DNA of 64,000 nt from Catelliglobosispora koreensis DSM 44566 (GTDB lineage: Bacteria > Actinomycetota > Actinomycetes > Mycobacteriales > Micromonosporaceae): assembly GCF_000379685.1 (NCBI RefSeq), contig NZ_KB903283.1, positions 1 through 64,000 of the forward strand, given 5' to 3'. Positions 16,790 through 25,962 of this stretch are shown here, piece after piece. A model generated the notes under the pieces. That model was not told where the DNA came from. It saw nothing but the letters and a program-made list of their open reading frames with translations, and made no database searches. Positions within the stretch are counted from its first letter, which is position 1; each line of letters starts with the position of its first letter. The position numbers and the translations under genes were made by a program.

Positions 16790-17821
16790 ATGACTGACAC
16801 GATGGTGCTGGAGCCGCCAGCGGTCGCTGCCCGCGGCAGTGACTTCGCGCGGTTGTCCGAGCGGATCAGCCGGGCCGGCCTGCTCGAGCGAAGACCCGTC
16901 TACTACGCCCTGCGCATCGGTGGGGTCGCCGCGGCCTATATTTTGGGCTGGGCGGCCTTTGTCGTTATTGGAAACTCCTGGCTTCAGTTAGCGGTCGCCG
17001 CGTTCATGGCGATCGTCTTCGCACAGGTCGCCCTCGTCGCACACGACCTGGCGCACCGGCAGGTCTTCACCTCACGCCGGCCTAGCGAAATCGCCGGCCT
17101 GATCGCCGGCAACCTCGGCATCGGCATGAGCTACGGCTGGTGGATGGACAAACACACCCGCCACCACGCCAACCCCAATCACGAGGACCACGATCCCGAT
17201 GTGTCTCCGGACATTCTGGTTTGGTCGGCCGACCAGGCCCGTGCCAGCAAGGGCGTTCCGGCGTTCATTGGCAAATGGCAGGCGTTCTTGTTCTTCCCGC
17301 TGCTGCTTCTGGAAGGCCTGAACCTGCACGTCGCCAGTGCCACGGCACTGCGCAACCGCAAGAACATGCGACACCGCAAGGTGGAGATTGTGCTTTTCAC
17401 CGTGCACGTGATCGGCTATCTGGCACTGGTGTTCGCGATGCTGCCAGTGGGTAAAGCACTGCTGTTCATCGCCGTGCACCAGAGCCTTTTCGGTCTGTAC
17501 CTGGGTTCGACGTTCGCCCCCAATCACAAGGGCATGCCGATGGCCGAAGAAGGAATGGACTTCCTGCGCAAGCAGGTAATCACGTCACGCGACGTGACCG
17601 GTGGCCGGCTGATGGACGCCGCTCTGGGCGGGCTCAACCACCAGATCGAGCATCATCTGTTCCCGAGTATGCCGTCGCCGAATCTGCGGCACGCCAAGCC
17701 CATCGTGCGCCAGTTCTGCGCCGAGATCGGTGTGCCGTACCAAGACTCCAGCCTTATCGATTCTTACCGTCAGGCGCTGCGGCACCTGCACGAGGTTGGT
17801 GCTCCCTTGCGGGCGCGGTAA
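16790..17821 (+). CDS. Membrane fatty acid desaturase / acyl-CoA desaturase
   Basis: A 343-residue integral-membrane di-iron desaturase. All three histidine boxes are present: HDLAH at residues 85-89, HTRHH at 122-126 and HQIEHH at 284-289. Four membrane segments lie in two pairs (about residues 45-80 and 170-230). The third-box Gln (QIEHH) is typical of front-end or linoleoyl-CoA-type desaturases. It would insert a double bond into membrane acyl chains using reduced ferredoxin or a similar donor, which is not encoded nearby. It is transcribed alone or with the following DinB gene, 18 bases downstream. Confidence 0.92.
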   Translation: MTDTMVLEPPAVAARGSDFARLSERISRAGLLERRPVYYALRIGGVAAAYILGWAAFVVIGNSWLQLAVAAFMAIVFAQVALVAHDLAHRQVFTSRRPSEIAGLIAGNLGIGMSYGWWMDKHTRHHANPNHEDHDPDVSPDILVWSADQARASKGVPAFIGKWQAFLFFPLLLLEGLNLHVASATALRNRKNMRHRKVEIVLFTVHVIGYLALVFAMLPVGKALLFIAVHQSLFGLYLGSTFAPNHKGMPMAEEGMDFLRKQVITSRDVTGGRLMDAALGGLNHQIEHHLFPSMPSPNLRHAKPIVRQFCAEIGVPYQDSSLIDSYRQALRHLHEVGAPLRAR

Positions 17822-17839
17822 CGCACTAGGTTGGCAAGC

Positions 17840-20145
<2,306 letters not shown>

Positions 20146-21246
20146 TCATTTGCCCCCACTCAACGCCTTCAGCGCCCCGATCACCCGGTCCACCTCATCG
20201 GCCGTGTTGTAATGCAGAAACCCGATCCGCAACGCGCCGTCAGGCAAGCCGATCGCGTCGAACACGCTGCCAGAGTGAAACCGCCCAGCGCCAGCGGCGA
20301 TGCCTTGCGCCGCAAGTGCTTTGGCCAGGCTGACGGGATGATGACCAGGCAGCGACAGGGCGAAGGTAGCGGTCCGTTCTGACATCGCCGGCACGCCATG
20401 CAAACGCCAGCCCTCCGGGATACCGTCGAGGAACCGTTGCCCCAGCTGGGTTTCGTGAGCAGCGATCGCCGCCCAGCCCACACTGTCCAAATAGTCCAGT
20501 GCGGCTGACAGGCCGGCCAGCGACTCAAACGGCAGCGTCCCGTGCTCGAACCGTCCCGCCGCCCCTCCCCTGACGTAGGCGAGACCCACATGAGGGCCAA
20601 AGAACTTGTACGCCGAGCAGATCGCCACATCCACACCGAGTGCCGCGACCTGTGCTGGGGCGTGCGGAGCCCAATGGGTGAGGTCCGCCCACGCGAGCGC
20701 TCCCGCTCGGTGCGCTAGTTCCACCACCGCGGCGACGTCGACAGCGGTGCCAATTCCGTTGTTGGCGTAGGGAAAGGCCACGATCCGCGTACGGTCGCTA
20801 AGCGCGGCCGCGAGCGCGGCCAGATCCAGACGCGTATCGGCGCCAATGCCGATCGTGCGCACAGTCAGCCCGAGATCTTCGGCGGCCTGTGTCCACGGGG
20901 CGATGTTGGAATCGTGATCGAGGGTCGTGACGATGACTTCGTCACCAGGACGCAAAGCTTGCGTGGCCCAACGGGATAGCGTGAGGTTCAGCGACGTCGC
21001 GTTGAGTCCAAACACGACCTCCTCAGGCGAACTCGCACCGAGGAACCGGGCCGCCTTGGTCCGCGTCTGCGCCACCACCTCGGCGGTCGCGAGACTATGG
21101 CTGAACACCGCGCCCATGTTGGCGTTGCGGGTTGTTAAGTATCCGGTGATGGCGTCTAGTACCGGCTGTGGTGTTTGGGATCCCGCAGGGCCATCGAGCC
21201 GCACGGTGGCCTCGGCTAAGGCGGGAAACAGCGCACGCACCTTCAT
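20146..21246 (-). CDS. Cysteine-desulfurase-like PLP enzyme lacking the catalytic cysteine
   Basis: A 366-residue fold-type I aminotransferase class V protein. The PLP-binding Lys214 sits in CSAYKFFGPHVG, the pyridine-N Asp188 in WADLTHW, and the ring-stacking His111 in TLDHDSNIAPW. At the position where SufS enzymes carry R-x-G-x-x-C, this protein reads GAGRFHSGSVFDAIG, with no cysteine. This matches the SufS-like subfamily whose sulfur-transfer activity is doubtful. Another PLP lyase or transaminase reaction is plausible. It is downstream of, and touching, the YCII-domain gene. Confidence 0.88.
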   Translation of the reverse strand: MKVRALFPALAEATVRLDGPAGSQTPQPVLDAITGYLTTRNANMGAVFSHSLATAEVVAQTRTKAARFLGASSPEEVVFGLNATSLNLTLSRWATQALRPGDEVIVTTLDHDSNIAPWTQAAEDLGLTVRTIGIGADTRLDLAALAAALSDRTRIVAFPYANNGIGTAVDVAAVVELAHRAGALAWADLTHWAPHAPAQVAALGVDVAICSAYKFFGPHVGLAYVRGGAAGRFEHGTLPFESLAGLSAALDYLDSVGWAAIAAHETQLGQRFLDGIPEGWRLHGVPAMSERTATFALSLPGHHPVSLAKALAAQGIAAGAGRFHSGSVFDAIGLPDGALRIGFLHYNTADEVDRVIGALKALSGGK

Positions 21247-21788
21247 CAGCGCCGCCCCCCGAACGTCCAGTCGTGCACTTCGATGCTGGCGTATCTGCTC
21301 GCTGTCAGCGTTTCGCGTGCCGTGGCCGCATCCGGTGCCATCACGAGAGCGGCTGTGCCCAGCCAGGTCGCGCCATCGTCAGAAAGCAGCGGGCCAAACG
21401 CGATTAGCGTTTCACTGTTAGCCGGAACGGGCTCTTCGTGCGTGCCGGAGCCCAGACCGATGACGAGGTAACGGTTGCTGGCCTCCCGGTCGCCGGGGAA
21501 CTCCCACATGGTGCGGCCAAGAACGTTGCGCCACCGGCGGAGCATGACGTCGCGGTACGCACCGGCTTGGTAATTGGGTTCTTCGAAGGCGAACGCCCGA
21601 GCGGCGGCCGCGTCCGGCAGATCGGCGATGTGCACGCTGCCGGTGGGTGTGCCGTCAGCGGAGAAGGTCGGTCCCCTAGCGATCAGCTCCTTGGCGAAGC
21701 GGTCCATGTAGGACCAGTGCTCCTCCAACAGCTCGTCGCGCAAGGCGGCCGAGCCGGCCCGGTCGCGGTGGTAGCAGAAGAACTCCAT
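21246..21788 (-). CDS. Tandem YCII-domain protein
   Basis: A 180-residue protein with two YciI-like ferredoxin-type domains: residues 1-95 (MEFFCYHRDRAGS, EEHWSYMDRFAKELIARGPTF, GSVHIADLPDAAAARAF) and about 105-178 (YLVIGLGSGTHEEP, LIAFGPLLSDDGATWLGTAALV). Each keeps the strand-helix-strand order and the ARGP/AFGP turn. Its stop touches the start of the PLP-enzyme gene, so the two are translationally coupled and probably act in one pathway. The reaction is not known; YciI relatives act as small dehydrohalogenase-like or lactone-processing enzymes. Confidence 0.8.
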   Translation of the reverse strand: MEFFCYHRDRAGSAALRDELLEEHWSYMDRFAKELIARGPTFSADGTPTGSVHIADLPDAAAARAFAFEEPNYQAGAYRDVMLRRWRNVLGRTMWEFPGDREASNRYLVIGLGSGTHEEPVPANSETLIAFGPLLSDDGATWLGTAALVMAPDAATARETLTASRYASIEVHDWTFGGRR

Positions 21789-21811
21789 GTCTCACAGTCC
21801 ACCATGCTCGT

Positions 21812-21837
21812 GTTTGCTTGCGCGCACCACCGGGTAT
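21812..21837 (+). promoter_or_regulatory. Stress-sigma (SigB/SigF-like) promoter for csbD
   Basis: GTTT at 21812-21815 and GGGTAT at 21832-21837 are separated by 16 bases, matching the actinobacterial GTTT-N14-16-GGGTA pattern. The csbD start is 40 bases downstream of the -10 element. Confidence 0.7.
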
Positions 21838-21877
21838 ATGTAGGCCAGTGTCAATGTATTGACTGAGGGGTCGGGAT

Positions 21878-22084
21878 ATGGGTATCGATGACAAAATCGG
21901 TAATGCCGCTGAAGACGCGCTGGGCAAGGCCAAAGAAAAGGCCGGCGAAGTAACAGGCAACGAAGAACTCGAAGCCGAAGGCGTCGCCGACCAGGCCAAG
22001 GCTGGCCTAGAGCAAGCCGGTGAGCACGTCAAAGACGCCGCCAACGACGTGACAGACGCGGCCAAGGATGTGCTAGACCGCTAA
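21878..22084 (+). CDS. csbD: CsbD-family stress protein
   Basis: A 68-residue, very hydrophilic, Ala/Lys/Glu/Asp-rich protein with no Trp, Cys or Phe. It opens MGIDDKIGNAAEDALGKAKEKAGE, the typical CsbD signature, and continues with alanine-rich amphipathic helix (AKAGLEQAGEHVKDAANDVTDAAK). CsbD was defined as a sigma-B controlled general-stress protein; its molecular function is unknown. The ATG has AGGGG upstream, and the promoter in front has the stress-sigma pattern. A clear terminator follows. Confidence 0.93.
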   Translation: MGIDDKIGNAAEDALGKAKEKAGEVTGNEELEAEGVADQAKAGLEQAGEHVKDAANDVTDAAKDVLDR

Positions 22085-22099
22085 CGCACCAAACGATTT

Positions 22100-22126
22100 G
22101 TGGCCGGCCTCATCGAGGCCGGCCAC
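22100..22126. terminator. Terminator between csbD and katE
   Basis: An 11-base perfect stem (22100-22110 with 22116-22126) around a CATCG loop. It lies between the convergent csbD and katE stops and can serve both. Confidence 0.8.
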
Positions 22127-22139
22127 TATCGTCTTTGCC

Positions 22140-24335
22140 CTAGGCGGCGATCCCATTGACGGGACGATCGAAGTGACGGTGCGCGGCGATCGCCTCAGCG
22201 AACTGCTCCACCACAGCCTTCGTCACCTTCTGGCCCGCCTTCACCGCGACGACACCGTCTAGTGCGCCGGCCATCGGCTTACTGGCCTTCTTGCCCGGCC
22301 TATCAGATGCCTCGAAGATCGGCAGCCGAGCTTGACGCACAACTTGTTCACCTTCACCGAGGATGGCCAGTGGCTTGGCGTGCTTGTACGTCTCGGCGAT
22401 GAAGTGGACAGCGTAGCCGTCGTCAGCCAGAGCATCCGCTGACTCGGTGCCTCCCGCGACCACGACCGCGTCGTAAAGCACAGACGAGACCGTGTTCATC
22501 GCCCGGTCGACAGGTAAAGTCTTGCCGCTGGCCGCTTTGACGATGCCATCAACGAGCCCCAGCAGTTCGACCACTGCGCCTTGAGCAGCCAGTCCTTCCT
22601 GGATCGCCTTGACACCCGTCGCCTCGACCCCGTCAGCGACCAATACCGCGACTTTGCGGCCCGTGATGGGCCCCGGAGGCTGCTGATCCTGGCTCAGCGC
22701 CGCGGAGAATCTGCCGTGATTCTTGACGGCCTTCGCCGGCGCGGCGACGCCGACGCCTGCCGCGACAGAGACAGCGAGACTGTGGTCGATTCGCGCGAGG
22801 TGCTCGACCATCAGTTCCCGGATGGGCATGCGTGTTACCTTGCCGAGCTCAAAGCGGTATGCGGCGACAATGTGTTCCTTTTCCCAAGCGCTCATGCTGT
22901 TCCAGAACAAAGTGGCCTGACTGTAATGATCGGCGAACGTCTCGGCACGCTTGCGCAGTTTGACTCCGTCGACCTCTTGCGGGAAATGCTTGAAAGCGTT
23001 GTCAGCCCCGGCGATGAACGGGCAGCCGCCACCGGTCGTGTTCGGATGGTAGTTGCCTTCCCCCAGCGGGATCGCGTGCTGATGGAAGCCATCTTGCTGG
23101 TGGTGCCGTACGGGCGCCACCGGCTGGTTGATCGGAATCTGGGCGAAGTTTGGCCCGCCGAGGCGAGTCAGCTGGGTGTCCAAATAGGAGAATAGCCGCG
23201 CTTGCATGAGTGGATCGTTGGTGAAGTCGATACCCGGGACGACGTTGCCGACGCTGAACGCGATCTGTTCGGTTTCGGCGAAGAAGTTGTCGGGGTTACG
23301 GTTGAGCACCATCCGCCCCACGGGCGTCACCGGGACCAGCTCTTCAGGGATAAGTTTGGTGGCATCGAGCAGGTCGATCCCGTCAAAGGCGAACTCGTCC
23401 TCCTCAGCGATCAGTTGCACGCCTAGTTCATATTCCGGGTACGCGCCTGATTCGATCGATTCCCAAAGGTCACGGCGGTTGAAGTCCGGGTCTTTTCCGG
23501 AGATCTTCTGCGCTTCGTCCCACACCAGGGAATGGGTGCCAGCCACCGGTTTCCAGTGGAACTTAACGAACGTAGACTTTCCGCCGCCGTCGACGAGCCG
23601 GAAGGTGTGCACACCAAAGCCTTGCATCGTGCGGAAGCTGCGCGGGATCGCCCGGTCAGACATGAGCCAGATGACGTGATGCATTGTTTCTGGTTGCTGG
23701 GTAACGAAATCCCAGAACGAGTCGTGCGCCGACGCTGCCTGTGGCATCTCATGGTGCGGTTCGGGTTTGACGGCGTGAATGATGTCAGGAAACTTGATGC
23801 CGTCCTGGATGAAGAAGACCGGCATGTTGTTCCCGACGAGATCGAAATTTCCTTGCTGGGTATAGAACTTCACCGCGAAACCACGCACGTCACGAGGTGT
23901 GTCGGTGGACCCGCGCGATCCTTGCACAGTTGAGAACCGCACGAACACGGGCGTCTGCACACTCGGGTCAATGAGAAAATCCGCTTTCGTGTACGCGGCG
24001 AGCTCGTTTCCGTAAGGCTGGAAGAAGCCATGTGCGCCGGACCCCCGGGCGTGCACGACCCGCTCTGGAATCCGCTCGTGGTCGAACCGCATGATCTTTT
24101 CCCGGAGGTGGAAGTCCTCCAGGAGATTCGGCCCGCGCGGCCCCGCTCTCAGGGCGTTGTCGGTGTCGTCGACAACAATCCCCTGATCGGTGGTCAGCAC
24201 GGTGTCTTGCTTATCGATCCGGTGCGCTCGCAGCTGGGTTTCTTTGAGATCGCCACCCGACGCGGCCACGGCTTTCTTCGCCGCTGGTTTTGAGTTCTTC
24301 TTGGCCGGTGTGGCTTTCTTCGGTTTGGCGGTCAT
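22140..24335 (-). CDS. katE: Large-subunit monofunctional catalase (KatE/HPII type)
   Basis: A 731-residue clade 2 catalase that breaks down hydrogen peroxide in the cytoplasm. A Lys/Ala/Pro-rich N-terminal tail (residues 1-30) precedes the core. Active-site His95 lies in ERVVHARGSGAHGFF, and the heme-ligand Tyr lies near residue 382 in RLFSYLDTQ. The C-terminal 160 residues form the GATase1/DJ-1-like flavodoxin domain of large catalases (GRKVAVLVADGVEATG). The ATG start overlaps the hemerythrin stop by 4 bases, so both are expressed together, probably from the stress-type promoter at 24940-24963. Confidence 0.96.
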   Translation of the reverse strand: MTAKPKKATPAKKNSKPAAKKAVAASGGDLKETQLRAHRIDKQDTVLTTDQGIVVDDTDNALRAGPRGPNLLEDFHLREKIMRFDHERIPERVVHARGSGAHGFFQPYGNELAAYTKADFLIDPSVQTPVFVRFSTVQGSRGSTDTPRDVRGFAVKFYTQQGNFDLVGNNMPVFFIQDGIKFPDIIHAVKPEPHHEMPQAASAHDSFWDFVTQQPETMHHVIWLMSDRAIPRSFRTMQGFGVHTFRLVDGGGKSTFVKFHWKPVAGTHSLVWDEAQKISGKDPDFNRRDLWESIESGAYPEYELGVQLIAEEDEFAFDGIDLLDATKLIPEELVPVTPVGRMVLNRNPDNFFAETEQIAFSVGNVVPGIDFTNDPLMQARLFSYLDTQLTRLGGPNFAQIPINQPVAPVRHHQQDGFHQHAIPLGEGNYHPNTTGGGCPFIAGADNAFKHFPQEVDGVKLRKRAETFADHYSQATLFWNSMSAWEKEHIVAAYRFELGKVTRMPIRELMVEHLARIDHSLAVSVAAGVGVAAPAKAVKNHGRFSAALSQDQQPPGPITGRKVAVLVADGVEATGVKAIQEGLAAQGAVVELLGLVDGIVKAASGKTLPVDRAMNTVSSVLYDAVVVAGGTESADALADDGYAVHFIAETYKHAKPLAILGEGEQVVRQARLPIFEASDRPGKKASKPMAGALDGVVAVKAGQKVTKAVVEQFAEAIAAHRHFDRPVNGIAA

Positions 24336-24907
24336 GGCGTTTCCTTCGCTCCGGCACTCATCGCGTCAGATAGTGCGTCGCGGACACGGTCGAATACGGC
24401 TATCGGCGCGCCGAGAAATAGATTCGCCGTCGCGGTCGGTGGCACCTCTGGATGCGGTTGCGTGGGCGACAGCGCCGCCGCGGCACGGGCCGCGGCGGCA
24501 AGCCTTCGCAACGTTGCTGGATCGGTCACCTCACGCAGCCGGAGAAACTCAAGCTGCTCTTCCGCTTTCGCGTGGGCGCTGACAGCGTCGCGCAACTCCA
24601 GCAACTCGGCGTCAAACGCCGGATCGGCGACACCCATCTCGTGCAAGCGAGCCAATACTTGTTTAGCGTCTTGCTCTTCGGCGAGCCTGTCTGGCACCAC
24701 CGTATCGCCGTCAGGAAGCTTGTCCTGCGCCAGCGGGTGAACGACTAGTTCTTCTACGCTTTCATGTACGGCCAGCAAACTAACTAGATCGGCGAACAAC
24801 TGTTGCTTGTGGTCGCCTTGAGCGGCATCGAGCTGGCTGAATAGCAACTTAATTTGCTGATGGTGCGACAGCAGTAGGTCCACGACGTCCGGTTCCGCGC
24901 CTGGCAT
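24332..24907 (-). CDS. Hemerythrin HHE-domain protein
   Basis: A 191-residue protein. Residues 5-130 form a four-helix HHE bundle with the di-iron ligand pattern: LLSHHQQIKLLFSQL, then HESVEELVVHPLA, then SAHAKAEEQLEFLRL. The C-terminal 60 residues are Ala/Pro-rich and variable. HHE proteins bind oxygen or sense iron and oxidative state. Translational coupling to katE supports an oxidative-stress role. It is the first gene after the stress-sigma-like promoter. The coding start is ATG at 24907. Confidence 0.88.
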   Translation of the reverse strand: MPGAEPDVVDLLLSHHQQIKLLFSQLDAAQGDHKQQLFADLVSLLAVHESVEELVVHPLAQDKLPDGDTVVPDRLAEEQDAKQVLARLHEMGVADPAFDAELLELRDAVSAHAKAEEQLEFLRLREVTDPATLRRLAAAARAAAALSPTQPHPEVPPTATANLFLGAPIAVFDRVRDALSDAMSAGAKETP

Positions 24908-24939
24908 CTGGCCCCCAAGGTATTTCGGTATTCGCCGTC

Positions 24940-24963
24940 ATACCCAACCTCCGGACTTCTAAC
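24940..24963 (-). promoter_or_regulatory. Stress-sigma-like promoter for hemerythrin-katE
   Basis: Read on the minus strand, GTTA (24963-24960) and GGGTAT (24945-24940) are separated by 14 bases, fitting the GTTT-N14-16-GGGTA pattern with one mismatch. The hemerythrin ATG is 32 bases downstream. Confidence 0.55.
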
Positions 24964-25338
24964 CTATCGGGATGCCTGATCTTGCAGCTGCGATTCAAGG
25001 CGTTCTTGTTCTTCTAAAGGCTGTGCTTCTGCCGCGATCAGTTCGTCGCGGGCGCCGTGGGTGGCCCGGATCAGTTCATCAAGTTTGAGCATGAGCGCGC
25101 GGGACTCGCGGCCGGTGGTGTGCTGAATGAGAAACACCATGATGAAGGTGAATACACTCGTTACGGCGACGAGAATTTGCGTCCAGTGTTCGGTGAACCC
25201 ACTGGCGAAACCGACTATGAGCCACATGGCGGCCAGCCCGATCGATATCGCTGCCGACCATGCCGACCCGGCGGCATCGACGATCGCCCGCGCCAAGGCC
25301 GACAGGCCTCCGCGTACCCGTTCGTTGCCATTAACCAT
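24964..25338 (-). CDS. Small membrane protein, low-affinity iron permease-like
   Basis: A 124-residue protein with two membrane segments (about residues 25-44 and 52-72: AISIGLAAMWLIVGFASGF and ILVAVTSVFTFIMVFLIQH) and a hydrophilic C-terminal coiled tail. The FTFIMVFLIQHTTGRE stretch followed by ALMLKLDELIRA matches the low-affinity iron permease family (Fet4-like short bacterial proteins). The ATG at 25338 was chosen because the upstream extension to 25569 has no family similarity and is antisense-like in composition. Iron transport by the bacterial members is unproven. It neighbours the hemerythrin and catalase genes. Confidence 0.82.
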   Translation of the reverse strand: MVNGNERVRGGLSALARAIVDAAGSAWSAAISIGLAAMWLIVGFASGFTEHWTQILVAVTSVFTFIMVFLIQHTTGRESRALMLKLDELIRATHGARDELIAAEAQPLEEQERLESQLQDQASR

Positions 25339-25387
25339 GCACGTGGTTACCCAATGGTCACCCGCGGATAAACGGTCGCTTGTGATA

Positions 25388-25816
25388 TTAGGGCGAAGGC
25401 GGCCGAAGGCGAGTCTCGGTATCAAGCTGTTCGGTGTACTTGGCGATCGCCCGCTGCAGCCGGTGGATCCGCTGCTGCAATTCGGCGCGCGTGTCGTGGT
25501 AGGCGGCCGCGACTTCTTCGGCTTTAGCCCGCTGCTCCTGTAACTGACACTCCCGGTCTTGCGCCTCACGGCGCATAGCGCCGTATTTGGACTCTGCCGC
25601 GATGATCGCCGGCAGATTTTGGCTGCGGCGGGCTTCGGCGACGCGGGCGCCCTGGTCCTGCAGATCGCCGATCATTTCACTGATCCGCGCCTGCAACCTG
25701 GCCTCATAAGCGGCACGCACGGACTTTTCCGCTTGCTCCACGACGTCGAGCTGCCAGCGCTGACGCCAATAATCCGCGAGCTGTTCTCGCATTACGGCGA
25801 TATCCTGCGACGTCAT
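25388..25816 (-). CDS. Coiled-coil hypothetical protein
   Basis: A 142-residue hydrophilic protein, nearly all helix. It has heptad-like stretches (EQAEKSVRAAYEARLQARISEMIGDL and later QLQEQRAKAEEVAAAYHDTR, each given as key segments), rich in Ala, Gln, Arg and Glu, with no signal peptide or membrane segment. The ATG at 25816 has GGGAG 6 bases upstream, better than a GTG at 25873. I do not recognise a family. It is divergent from the SARP regulator, with 146 bases between the starts, and 49 bases upstream of the iron-permease-like gene with which it may be co-transcribed. Confidence 0.65.
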   Translation of the reverse strand: MTSQDIAVMREQLADYWRQRWQLDVVEQAEKSVRAAYEARLQARISEMIGDLQDQGARVAEARRSQNLPAIIAAESKYGAMRREAQDRECQLQEQRAKAEEVAAAYHDTRAELQQRIHRLQRAIAKYTEQLDTETRLRPPSP

Positions 25817-25962
25817 TGGCGACTCCCATGCTGCGCGAATTTGAGCGTCATTTAATAGGCGCCGAACGCGCACTTAACGTCACCGGTACAAAGGCGTGCA
25901 GCTTTCTTTCACCGACTGCCGCCCCTTCCGGAATTCTGAACCGGTTATGCCAGTCTTGGTTC

